From the NCBI RefSeq assembly GCF_026000115.1, contig NZ_AP026867.1, positions 5,258,001 to 5,322,000 on the forward strand: 64,000 nt of DNA, in the 5' to 3' direction. The position numbers and the translations under genes are program-made. A model generated the notes under the pieces. The model did not search any database. It was not told the DNA's origin and saw only the letters and a program-made list of their open reading frames with translations. Shown piece by piece: positions 44,720-53,312 of the stretch. This DNA comes from Aureispira anguillae. Lineage in GTDB: Bacteria; Bacteroidota; Bacteroidia; Chitinophagales; Saprospiraceae. Each line of letters begins with the position of its first letter. The stretch's first letter is position 1.

Positions 44720-44808
44720 AATTTTTTATTGTTGACTTTGACAATAGCGTTATTTCTTTTATAAATCTATACAGGATTTTTGTTTAGATTTTTATAAAAA
44801 CTAAACCG

Positions 44809-45579
44809 CTAGGAATTACTACTTTGATTGACTAATTGGATAAATGTCTCTGTTAGCGATTGATTGCTAGAAATTTGACGATAAGCATCCATCGTATTAT
44901 TGTAAATAAGTTTTCCTTTATTAATAATTGCTAAATCATCGCATAACAAATCTACTTCACTCATAATATGAGAAGAAAAAATAACGGTTTTACCCTCTTG
45001 TTTGCAATTTTTAATCAAGTCAATAATGCTATTGGCTGTAATTACATCTAAGCCAGAGGTAGGCTCGTCAAAGATTACAACATCAGGATTATGAATCATA
45101 CTTCTGGCAATAGACACTTTCTGCTTCATTCCCGTTGAGAGCTGCCCAATTCGTTTTTTGAGAAAATCATTAATGCCCAATTGCTCAAAGAGTAGTTCTT
45201 TCCGCTCTTTAAATTCACTTTTGCTCATTCCATACAAATCTGCAAAATATTTAACAATTTCACTAGGCGTCAATCGGTCATATAAGTTGGTTGAGCCCGT
45301 CAAAAAACCAATTTTTCGACGAACGGCTTCTGATTCTTGTACCACACTATGCCCACTAACCAAAACATCGCCCTTAGAAGGTTTTAGAATTGTTGCAATC
45401 ATCCTAAGGGTTGTTGTTTTGCCTGCCCCATTGGGACCCAGTAGGGAAAAAACCCGTCCTGGTTGACAAACAAAACTAATATTATTGACTGCAAAAATAG
45501 AATCGGTTTGTATTTGTAGTTCCTGCTGTTGCTGCTTGGTTAATTTATATTGTTTACTAAGTTGTTCAACTTGAATCAT
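44809..45579 (-). CDS. ABC transporter ATP-binding protein (NatA-like)
   Basis: A 256-aa ATPase: Walker A GPNGAGKTT, signature LSTGMKQKVSIARSM, Walker B VVIFDEPTSGLD, H-loop SSHIMSE. It carries the short N-terminal insertion (KQQQQELQIQTDSIFAV) seen in some NatA-like proteins. It forms an operon with the permease downstream. Confidence 0.92.
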   Translation of the reverse strand: MIQVEQLSKQYKLTKQQQQELQIQTDSIFAVNNISFVCQPGRVFSLLGPNGAGKTTTLRMIATILKPSKGDVLVSGHSVVQESEAVRRKIGFLTGSTNLYDRLTPSEIVKYFADLYGMSKSEFKERKELLFEQLGINDFLKKRIGQLSTGMKQKVSIARSMIHNPDVVIFDEPTSGLDVITANSIIDLIKNCKQEGKTVIFSSHIMSEVDLLCDDLAIINKGKLIYNNTMDAYRQISSNQSLTETFIQLVNQSSNS

Positions 45580-45751
45580 TGGTGTTTTATTTTGTGTTAT
45601 TCGCTTGATGTTTTGTTTATTGTTCTAAAAAATTTCAACGACCTCTATTTCCTACTTTTACTAACTCTTATAAAAAGCAGAAGGTTCGTTTAATGATTTA
45701 GATCTAATGTTCCTTATACCAACCTTGCATTTTGTTCGACCAAAGAAGGTT

Positions 45752-46318
45752 TTAAAGTAGCTTTTGGTCCAATAACAATTTGGTCTTAAACAAAGCCAAT
45801 ACAGATAAGCTATCCGTAATCGTTCCATTCATACATAAGGCTATTGCCTCCTCAAAAGGCAGCTTTTTTAATTGTAACTCTTCCGTATCCTCAGGAGTTG
45901 CCTCTCCTAGCGTTAAACCCTGAGCAACAAAAGCATATCCAACCTCATCCGTCACAGAGTTAGAGGTATGCATTTCTAGAATTTCGGTCCACTGAGTTGC
46001 AACTAATCCTGTTTCTTCTTGCAGTTCTCTTTGTGCAGCTCCTAATTTAGTTTCTTTTCCAATCAAGCAGCCCCCTTCTGGAATTTCCCAACTATAGGCA
46101 CCCAAAGCATAGCGATATTGCCCAACCAACCACGTATTATAGGCTTCATCTAAAGGTACAATTCCTATGGCAATATTTTTAAACGAAACAATTCCATATA
46201 TTCCAGCATTTCCAGAAGGATTGATGACCTGATGTTCTGTAACTTTAATCCAAGGGTTGTCATACATAACTTGACTTTCTAGGGTTTTCCAAGGATTTTT
46301 TGTTTCACTTTTTTTCAT
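45752..46318 (-). CDS. NUDIX hydrolase, ADP-ribose pyrophosphatase-like
   Basis: A 188-aa protein with a complete Nudix box: GCLIGKETKLGAAQRELQEETGL, preceded by EIPEGG and RYALGAYSWEIPEGG, as in ADP-ribose pyrophosphatases. It starts 10 bp after the Sir2 gene, so the two are probably co-translated. Since Sir2 enzymes release O-acyl-ADP-ribose, the NUDIX partner could clear that product (inference). Confidence 0.9.
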   Translation of the reverse strand: MKKSETKNPWKTLESQVMYDNPWIKVTEHQVINPSGNAGIYGIVSFKNIAIGIVPLDEAYNTWLVGQYRYALGAYSWEIPEGGCLIGKETKLGAAQRELQEETGLVATQWTEILEMHTSNSVTDEVGYAFVAQGLTLGEATPEDTEELQLKKLPFEEAIALCMNGTITDSLSVLALFKTKLLLDQKLL

Positions 46319-46328
46319 GTTCTTTACC

Positions 46329-47012
46329 TTATTTCATCAATTCATCCACTAAAGTACGCACCCCTGTAGACGCCTTATCGGCTATAACCCTTAAGTTAGG
46401 CACCTCAACAGGAGCAGGCTTAGGGTCTATAAAATACTTAGGTACTTTTGTATCCACATAATTGATTAAACCCGCAGCAGGATAAACCTGCATAGAAGTT
46501 CCAATTACGATAAAAATATCAGCAATTTCACAAATTTGAGTCGCTACTTCAATTAATGGTACCGCCTCTCCAAACCAAACAATATGAGGCCTCAATTGTG
46601 CTCCTTTTTCGCACTTATCTCCTATATTCACATCGTTTTCCCAATCATAAACCAAATTAGGATCCAAGGTCGATCTCACCTTCTTTAGCTCCCCATGTAA
46701 ATGTACCACTCTAGAGGAGCCACCACGTTCATGCAAATCGTCCACATTTTGAGTAATCACACAAACCTCATATTTTTCTTCCAACTCTGCCAATGCTTTG
46801 TGTGCAGCATTAGGCTGAACCGTATTTAGTTGCGCTCTACGTTGGTTATAAAAATCCAGTACCAATGCCTTATTTTTAGCCCATCCTTGTGGAGATGCCA
46901 CTGCCATTACATCATGACCTTCCCACAAACCATCTGCATCCCGAAAGGTCTGAATACCACTCTCGGCACTAATTCCTGCACCAGTCAGTATAACTATTTT
47001 TTTCTTTTTCAT
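46329..47012 (-). CDS. cobB: NAD-dependent protein deacylase, Sir2 family
   Basis: About 227 aa from ATG at 47012, chosen because the N-terminus KKKKIVILTGAGISAESGIQTFRDADGLW then fits the family; an upstream ATG at 47102 would overlap the HD gene. The catalytic segment is TQNVDDLHERGGSSRVVHLHGE. LDFYNQRR resembles the Tyr/Arg pair of the desuccinylase (SIRT5-type) group. The usual zinc tetra-cysteine is missing (one Cys remains in GDKCEKG), as in Bacteroidota relatives. Confidence 0.9.
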   Translation of the reverse strand: MKKKKIVILTGAGISAESGIQTFRDADGLWEGHDVMAVASPQGWAKNKALVLDFYNQRRAQLNTVQPNAAHKALAELEEKYEVCVITQNVDDLHERGGSSRVVHLHGELKKVRSTLDPNLVYDWENDVNIGDKCEKGAQLRPHIVWFGEAVPLIEVATQICEIADIFIVIGTSMQVYPAAGLINYVDTKVPKYFIDPKPAPVEVPNLRVIADKASTGVRTLVDELMK

Positions 47013-47064
47013 ATTTCTTATAATTTGGGTTTGTTGCCAACCATTATCACAACCAAAATTTAAG

Positions 47065-47607
47065 CTAGTCACAATATTGTTGGTAATTTTTGATTTTTGC
47101 ACTCAATCGTGCCTCTATATAAGGATTGATGCCCCCTAATGAGTCAAGAATTAATTGAGCTTCTTTTTGGTAACGTCTTATTTTGAAAGCATCCCAGTGC
47201 GCAGGGGGCGCCTGCAAATTATTAATTCGATCAGCCATTTTAACCATTCTAACCTCAGCCCCTTGTTTCACAATACGTTTTAGACTGTCCAACATTTGTT
47301 CTTCTTTAGGCAGGCTATTATTTTTAGTCAAAGCCAAAACGCCATCGGCTATCGGCTGCCCAAATTGCTCTTCAATGTTCTCATAAGTAACGGTTGTATC
47401 CTCTATGGTATCATGTAATAACGCACATTGGATCGCTAACGTTCCATTTAGATTAGGATCATTAGAATGAACCAACGCATTGGCTACTTCCATAGCAACA
47501 TTGGTGATATGCACAACATAAGACATATCCGAAGCGGGTACCTTTTGTTTGCTATGTGCTTTTCCAGCAAAAATAAGTGCTTCTAAATACAAATCTTGGT
47601 TCCACAT
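47065..47607 (-). CDS. HD-domain (MESH1/SpoT-type) pyrophosphohydrolase
   Basis: A 180-aa stand-alone HD hydrolase: His near the N-terminus (YVVHITNVA), HD motif ALLHDTIEDT, and KMADRINNLQAPP. Length and motifs match the small hydrolases related to the SpoT hydrolase half and metazoan MESH1, which remove a pyrophosphate from (p)ppGpp or NADPH. It is first in a three-gene cluster with Sir2 and NUDIX, all acting on nucleotide cofactors or signals. Confidence 0.85.
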   Translation of the reverse strand: MWNQDLYLEALIFAGKAHSKQKVPASDMSYVVHITNVAMEVANALVHSNDPNLNGTLAIQCALLHDTIEDTTVTYENIEEQFGQPIADGVLALTKNNSLPKEEQMLDSLKRIVKQGAEVRMVKMADRINNLQAPPAHWDAFKIRRYQKEAQLILDSLGGINPYIEARLSAKIKNYQQYCD

Positions 47608-47751
47608 TCTTAACGATGTTTAGGTTAGACAAATCCTTCATTTCTGATGATACAGCTTTCTAACCAAAACAAAAAGAATCCTTTGTTAATTTTGAAAATC
47701 TTTATTTCCAAACCCAAAGATAGATCACAACCAAAAGGTAACACAACTAGC

Positions 47752-49287
47752 TTATAGATAGCGAGGCATATAAATAATACTTGTCTGAGGCAACAAGTTT
47801 TGCAGGTTAGTATGTTCAGAAGAATTCAAACTAATATCATTCATCCAAAAATGAAGCACTTTTAAGTTTTTAAGCTTTCCTATAGCTGTAGAAACACTTG
47901 AAATATTGTTATCAATTAAACTCAAGGTTTCCAAATTATCCATCAAAGAAAGTGTTTCAAATAAAGCATCTAAATGAAGTGCTGGATTATTCCCTAGCTC
48001 TAGTTCTTTTAGATTATTTAATTGTTTAATCTCTTCGTCTACCTTTTCCAAACCATTACTACTCAAAATCAGCGTTTCTAAGCTTTTTAGTTTAGCAATA
48101 TTAAAGAACGCCTGTTTCCAATCCATATTGGGGTTAGATCCCAAATGTAAATACTTAAGTTGACTAAGATGGATAATTTCTGAAGGTAGTTTTTGTATAT
48201 CATTATTGGAGACATCCAATTGCTGTAATGGTTTAATTTGAGACAGTTGCTTAAAAGCCGACTCCCAATTCATTTCAGGGTTTTGTTTTACATCCAATGT
48301 CTTCAAATTTTTTAAGCCTACAATATTAGGGGGCAAATCAATCAACCTGTTATTAATTAGATTTAAAACGACTAACTTATTCATTCTTTGAGGCTGTAAA
48401 AACAAGGTCAGCCAATTCATATTGGGGTTTCCTTCCAAATCTAAGCTTCTTAGGTTAAAAAGCCCTGAAAAGCCCTTGGGCAAGTACAATAAGTTGTTAT
48501 ATGCCAATCCAAGTGTTTGCAAATTTTTAAGTCCTCTAATCGATTGGGGCAAAGTAGTCAGATTGTTCCCTCCTAAATTGAGCATTCTCAAATTGCTCAG
48601 TTGACCGATTTCTGACGGCAATTCTGTCAAATAATTATTCCACAAATATATTTTTTGTAATTTTTGGAGTTTTTTAACCGTAGAGGTTAGCCTTCTCAAC
48701 TGATTGTTGGATAAATCTAATTCTCTCAAATTGCGTAAATTGCCAATTGTTGGAGGTAAATTAATCATTCGATTCCCCCAAATCAACAACTTTTCTAAGC
48801 TCCCTAAATTGCCAATATTCGGAGGTAAATCTTTGATGCGATTATTGCCTATATCCAACAGTTTGAGCTGACTCAAATGCGTCAAAAACTCAAATGTCAA
48901 TTCCCAATCCAAATTAGGATTTCCAACCAAGATTAGTTCCTCTAGGTTTTCCAATTGGGTAATTGATTCAGGAAGCTTCTCGATTTTATTCTCACTAAGA
49001 CTCAGTTTTTCCAAATTAGGTAATTGAGCCAATAGATCTAAGGTAATATCCCAATCTAAGTCAGGGTTCCCCCCCAATTGCAATTCTTTCAAATTCTGAA
49101 ACTGGACAATAGTAGGGGGCAATTGGGTCAATTCATTATGATCCAAATACAGTTTAAATACCTTCTTAGGCGTTTGTAAAGCCTCTTTTATATTATAAAA
49201 AATTCTTGTTCCTCCCCCGTCATTTCCGTATTGCCCTAACAAGTTGGTACTCATTAAAAGGATAACTAGAATGCTAATCAACTTCAT
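47752..49287 (-). CDS. Leucine-rich-repeat exported protein
   Basis: A 511-aa protein with a signal peptide (MKLISILVILLMSTNLLGQ) and about 18 leucine-rich repeats of roughly 23 residues (L..L.LS.N.I..LP..I..L..L), with repeated GNPNLDW insertions every second or third repeat. The solenoid fills almost the whole chain; no enzymatic domain or T9SS C-terminal signal is visible. It probably mediates binding at the cell surface or in the periplasm. Confidence 0.88.
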   Translation of the reverse strand: MKLISILVILLMSTNLLGQYGNDGGGTRIFYNIKEALQTPKKVFKLYLDHNELTQLPPTIVQFQNLKELQLGGNPDLDWDITLDLLAQLPNLEKLSLSENKIEKLPESITQLENLEELILVGNPNLDWELTFEFLTHLSQLKLLDIGNNRIKDLPPNIGNLGSLEKLLIWGNRMINLPPTIGNLRNLRELDLSNNQLRRLTSTVKKLQKLQKIYLWNNYLTELPSEIGQLSNLRMLNLGGNNLTTLPQSIRGLKNLQTLGLAYNNLLYLPKGFSGLFNLRSLDLEGNPNMNWLTLFLQPQRMNKLVVLNLINNRLIDLPPNIVGLKNLKTLDVKQNPEMNWESAFKQLSQIKPLQQLDVSNNDIQKLPSEIIHLSQLKYLHLGSNPNMDWKQAFFNIAKLKSLETLILSSNGLEKVDEEIKQLNNLKELELGNNPALHLDALFETLSLMDNLETLSLIDNNISSVSTAIGKLKNLKVLHFWMNDISLNSSEHTNLQNLLPQTSIIYMPRYL

Positions 49288-50022
49288 ATATCATTAAATA
49301 TAGATTGTGTGAGTGATAGTGGAAAATTTAAATCCTGTTATTAGGTATTGTGTTATAATAACCTAATCTGCTTAAATAGGACTTTAATTTGAAGTGAGGG
49401 AAGTTCAATTTAGCAAAAAAAAGGATCAAAAAGAAGTTTTAACCCATTTTTATTTTGAAGTTGTTTAAAAATGGAGTTTTGTTGATAATGAGTACTAATT
49501 TTTAGATAAACAAGGCAAAAATTTTCTTCATAGCAGCGCTATGGAGCAAATTTTTAACGCAGAGTAGCTAGAAATTAGCTTTCATTAGTGATTTAAGGCT
49601 ATTCTTAAACAACTTCTTTATTAAAGTGTCCTTATTCCTGCTTATACTCTCCTATAAACAAAAAGGTCTTGGCGTATAAGCTGCTCCCCCAATTGTACAT
49701 TTTTTTAATAAAAACAACGCAAAAAAGATAGGTTTTCTACCATAGGTCTTCCTTTGTGACGGGATTATTATTCTTAAAAAAAAGTAAGCCTCTTGTAGAT
49801 TTAATGATAAATTGCTTTGGTTTTTTGCCATAAAAAATCAAACTTTGCTACCGCACAATTTTATAGAAGTATTACTTTTATAAAATCATTAATCGTACTA
49901 CAACCATGTAGTCATTTATTTATGCTTTTAGTTTTGTTCTTCATTACTCATTGTACTTCGTTTGAAGCTTGGTTTTTCGAAAAACAAAAAGCATTATTCG
50001 TCTATAAACAACTATTCTAATC
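49288..50022. other. Long intergenic region with a putative MITE
   Basis: 735 bp between divergent genes. It contains the inverted-repeat element at 49457-49616. A 67-aa forward frame (49817-50020) ending one base before the carboxylase start is Phe/Leu-rich and lacks any family resemblance, so it is not called. Confidence 0.5.
49457..49616. mobile_element. Putative MITE / structured repeat, 160 bp
   Basis: Terminal inverted repeats GAAGTTGTTTAA (49457-49468) and TTAAACAACTTC (49605-49616) match over 12 bp. Inside is a strong hairpin around CATAGC-A-GCGCTATG flanked by AAAATTT/AAATTTT, plus partial repeats of CTAATTTTTAG / CTAGAAATTAG. It has no coding capacity. No clean target-site duplication was identified, so the mobile nature is inferred. 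Confidence 0.5.
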
Positions 50023-51564
50023 ATGCAAGACAAATTTGAAATCCTCTCCAACAAAATAGCTGAAGCCAAACTAGGTGGTGGTGAAAAAAGAATAGAAAAA
50101 CAACATCAGAAAGGAAAATTAACTGCTAGGGAACGAATTCATTTTTTATTGGATGAAGGTTCTTTCGAAGAAATTGGAATGCTTGTTACACATCGATGTG
50201 TAGATTTTGGCATGGAAAAGCAGAAATTTTATGGAGATGGTGTAGTAACAGGATATGGTACTGTCAATGGTCGATTGATCTATGTCTTTGCTCAAGACTT
50301 CACCGTTTTTGGTGGATCACTATCTGAAACCCATGCAGAAAAAATTTGCAAGCTAATGGACATGGCTCTTCGCAACGGAGCGCCCATCATTGGTCTAAAC
50401 GATTCGGGAGGTGCCCGTATTCAAGAAGGTGTTCAATCTTTGGGAGGCTACGCTGATATTTTTTACCGAAATACGAGAGCATCAGGAGTAATTCCTCAAA
50501 TTTCAGCTATTATGGGTCCCTGTGCTGGTGGAGCGGTTTATTCTCCTGCTATAACCGATTTCATTTATATGGTGGAAAATACTTCTTATATGTTCATCAC
50601 AGGACCTAATGTTGTTAAAACAGTAACCAATGAGGATGTTACGTCTGAGGAGCTAGGAGGTGCAATGACGCATGCCACCAAATCGGGAGTAACACATTTT
50701 ACTGCTGCCAATGATATTGATTGTATTAATCAACTCAAACAGTTACTCTCTTATATCCCTCAAAATTGTGAAGAGGAAACTCCTCGTTTGGCTTATACTC
50801 CTGGCAAAGAGGAACGCCCTGCATTAGATAACATCCTTCCTGATAGTGCTAATGTGCCTTATGATATGCGAGAAGTCATCGGAGAAATCGTAGATGCAGA
50901 TTCTTTCTATGAAGTGAATAAGGATTATGCCGAAAATATTCTAGTGGGTTTTGCTCGTCTAGGCGGTAGAGCAATTGGAGTAGTTGCCAATAATCCAATG
51001 ATTTTAGCAGGATGTTTAGATGTCGATTCTTCTAGAAAGGGAGGTCGCTTTGTTCGCTTCTGTGATAGCTTCAATATTCCTTTGTTGGTGCTAGAAGATG
51101 TTCCTGGATTTTTACCTGGTACCGATCAAGAATGGAATGGAATTATTACCAATGGCGCTAAGTTATTGTATGCTTTTTGTGAGGCAACTGTTCCTAGAAT
51201 TACGGTTATCACCCGTAAAGCTTATGGCGGAGCTTATGATGTAATGAACTCAAAACATATTGGTGCCGATCTAAATTATGCTTGGCCTACTGCTGAGATT
51301 GCCGTAATGGGTGCGAAGGGGGCTAGTGAAATTATTTTCCGCAATGAAATTCAAAATGCTGAAGATCCTGCTGCAAAATTAGCTGAGAAAGAAGCAGAAT
51401 ATGCTCAAAAATTTGCCGACCCTTATCGTGCTGCTTTCCGTGGTTTTGTAGATGAAGTAATTGAACCTAACCAAACTAGACAGAAATTAATCAGAGCATT
51501 CAAAATGCTAGAAAATAAAGTAGACAAATTGCCAAAGAAAAAACATGGTAACTTGCCTTTATAA
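50023..51564 (+). CDS. Acyl-CoA carboxylase beta (carboxyltransferase) subunit
   Basis: A 513-aa biotin-dependent carboxyltransferase of the propionyl-CoA/methylmalonyl-CoA family. [55 protein letters not shown] and the C-terminal [15 protein letters not shown] are diagnostic for the acyl-CoA/carboxybiotin site. The biotin carboxylase and carrier partners are not in the window. The biotin ligase gene is 6.5 kb away and not linked. It ends in a terminator at 51572. Confidence 0.93.
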   Translation: MQDKFEILSNKIAEAKLGGGEKRIEKQHQKGKLTARERIHFLLDEGSFEEIGMLVTHRCVDFGMEKQKFYGDGVVTGYGTVNGRLIYVFAQDFTVFGGSLSETHAEKICKLMDMALRNGAPIIGLNDSGGARIQEGVQSLGGYADIFYRNTRASGVIPQISAIMGPCAGGAVYSPAITDFIYMVENTSYMFITGPNVVKTVTNEDVTSEELGGAMTHATKSGVTHFTAANDIDCINQLKQLLSYIPQNCEEETPRLAYTPGKEERPALDNILPDSANVPYDMREVIGEIVDADSFYEVNKDYAENILVGFARLGGRAIGVVANNPMILAGCLDVDSSRKGGRFVRFCDSFNIPLLVLEDVPGFLPGTDQEWNGIITNGAKLLYAFCEATVPRITVITRKAYGGAYDVMNSKHIGADLNYAWPTAEIAVMGAKGASEIIFRNEIQNAEDPAAKLAEKEAEYAQKFADPYRAAFRGFVDEVIEPNQTRQKLIRAFKMLENKVDKLPKKKHGNLPL

Positions 51565-51571
51565 AACAATC

Positions 51572-51598
51572 AAAGGAGTAGCTTTTTGCCGCTCCTTT
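51572..51598 (+). terminator. Terminator of the carboxyltransferase gene
   Basis: AAAGGAG...CTCCTTT with an inner GC/GC pair and a T-rich loop, followed by TTCTTTTTC. It lies 8 bp past the stop codon and before the ATG of the next gene, which supports the start chosen there. Confidence 0.75.
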
Positions 51599-51612
51599 TT
51601 CTTTTTCTATTT

Positions 51613-52497
51613 ATGATTCAAACCAATTCCATTCCTATTCGCAAAGGGATTCTCAATCATCTAAAAAAGTTACAAGATCAGATTGATGCCTTGCCAACGT
51701 ACAAAGAACAAGTAAAACAAGCCAAGGTATTGTGGCAGAACAAAAAAAAGACCAATGCTCAAAAGGCAGCTTTTAATCGAGTAGAGAAAGAGCTTCAAAA
51801 AATAGCCATTGGAACCTCCAATTGTTGCAATTATTGTGAATCCAATCTAGGTACCACTATCGAGCACATCTACCCCAGAGGGCTTTATCCTAACAAAACC
51901 TTTGTTTGGGAAAATTTTTTGTGGACTTGTAAAACATGTAATGGAAAACATAAAATTTCTCAATTCCAAATTTTTGAAACGCCACTTTCTTCCAATACCA
52001 TTAACCTAGTCAAAGATTACACCTTTACTCCTCCTCCCAATGCCGATGCTGTTTTTATTAACCCAAGAACTGAAAATCCGCTCCATTATTTACAATTGGA
52101 TCTCAACAGTGGTTTGTTTAGCCCCACACATTCTGATCCAGCATCTAGAGCTTACAAACGTGCTGTTTATACCTTAGAAACACTACAGCTCAACACACGA
52201 AAAGCACTCGTCATAAAACGTAAGGAGGCTTACCAAAAATATCTTCAACTCATTCAAGATTATGCCCTAATTCAAGAAGCTACTTCCCTCGATGAATTAG
52301 TTTGCTTTCAATCGTACATTTCTATTCGCCGAAACTATTCGCTAGAAGCATTAAAAAGTAGATTGTCATTAAGCATCCAAAAGACATTAATTTATGCCCC
52401 CCATCCCACCGTTTGGAAAGAAATGCAGAGACAAGCAACTGATGTTTCTTTACTCAACCAATTATTTTTACAAATTCCTCAAGTACTTCATTGGTAA
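51613..52497 (+). CDS. HNH endonuclease domain protein (PtuB-like), orphan
   Basis: A 294-aa protein from ATG at 51613 (an upstream frame would start inside the terminator). An N-terminal helical segment (about 1-65) leads to a zinc-type HNH module: CCNYCESNLGTTIEHIYPRG, then WENFLWTCKTCNGKHK. About 180 residues of helical C-terminus follow. This resembles HNH proteins of the PtuB/TIGR02646 kind that act with ATPases in Septu-type defence, but no ATPase partner is adjacent. The role is unknown. Confidence 0.78.
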   Translation: MIQTNSIPIRKGILNHLKKLQDQIDALPTYKEQVKQAKVLWQNKKKTNAQKAAFNRVEKELQKIAIGTSNCCNYCESNLGTTIEHIYPRGLYPNKTFVWENFLWTCKTCNGKHKISQFQIFETPLSSNTINLVKDYTFTPPPNADAVFINPRTENPLHYLQLDLNSGLFSPTHSDPASRAYKRAVYTLETLQLNTRKALVIKRKEAYQKYLQLIQDYALIQEATSLDELVCFQSYISIRRNYSLEALKSRLSLSIQKTLIYAPHPTVWKEMQRQATDVSLLNQLFLQIPQVLHW

Positions 52498-52831
52498 AAG
52501 CTCCTCTCAATTGTCTTTTTAGCCGCAATCAACCTATGTATTTTAACATAGTATTTATTTTTTTTGACAAAAAAATAGACCAAATCAAATATTTACTTCA
52601 AATAAAATACATAAAGCACTACTAAACAAATATCTATTCAAAAAAATAGCAATTAAAACATAGTTTTATTTGATTAAAAAAGTGTTATTAAATATAAAAA
52701 ACTCTTTTTTGTTTAACTTTATTTCAAATAAAATCCAAAAAAGTTAAACAAAAACAAAATAAACTATGTTATAATACCAAATTTAAGCTTAAATGAAACG
52801 TATTTAGATAACTTCTTAACACGCAATCATT
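52498..52831. other. Intergenic region with nested AT-rich inverted repeats
   Basis: 334 bp upstream of the DUF2141 gene. It contains TATGTATTTT (52535-52544) / AAAATACATA (52604-52613). A second, larger structure has outer arms AACATAGTTTTATTTG (52657-52672) / near-complement (52755-52770) and inner arms of about 15 bp (52706-52720 / 52740-52754, based on TTTGTTTAACTTT). No gene is seen. It may be a small palindromic mobile element or a long RNA structure in the leader. Confidence 0.5.
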
Positions 52832-53260
52832 ATGAAATTTGGACTTTTGTTTATTCTATCTAGCCTTTGGTTTTTTCCTCCCTCTAACACCCAAAATATT
52901 CACTTCAAGATCACTAATATCAGAAATACAAAGGGAAATTTTGTGCTTTGTTTTTTTGATAGCCATACTAATTATATAAATGGTCAAACTTGTCTTCGTA
53001 GAGAAATTGATAAAAAAAACATTCAAAATGGAGAGCTTAACCTAAGTATCCCAATGCCAGAGGGAACATTCGGGGTCGTTTTGCTAGATGATGAAAACCT
53101 AAATGATAAAATGGATTATGGAATTTTATTACCAAAGGAAGGTTTTGGTTTTTCCAATCATTATCCAACAATCCGAAAACCTACCTTTCAAGATTTTGAT
53201 TTTAACATATCCTCCAACACTAATTTCTCCCCCATCCTAATCAAAGTTAAATACATGTAG
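52832..53260 (+). CDS. DUF2141 domain exported protein
   Basis: A 142-aa protein with a signal peptide (cleaved after about residue 21) and one DUF2141 domain: IRNTKGNFVLCFFD, GTFGVVLLDDENLNDKMDYGILLPKEGFGFSNH. Function unknown. DUF2141 genes are often next to carotenoid or polyene biosynthetic genes, and here a phytoene-desaturase/RetSat-like gene follows 52 bp downstream on the same strand. Confidence 0.88.
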   Translation: MKFGLLFILSSLWFFPPSNTQNIHFKITNIRNTKGNFVLCFFDSHTNYINGQTCLRREIDKKNIQNGELNLSIPMPEGTFGVVLLDDENLNDKMDYGILLPKEGFGFSNHYPTIRKPTFQDFDFNISSNTNFSPILIKVKYM

Positions 53261-53312
53261 CCATGCTCTACATCCAAATTCAACTCATTCAAAAACTTAC
53301 AAAACTATTATT

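Noticed and set aside
49817-50020. 67-aa open frame before the carboxyltransferase gene
   Set aside because: It is Phe/Leu-rich without a signal peptide pattern or family; it more likely covers the leader of the next gene.
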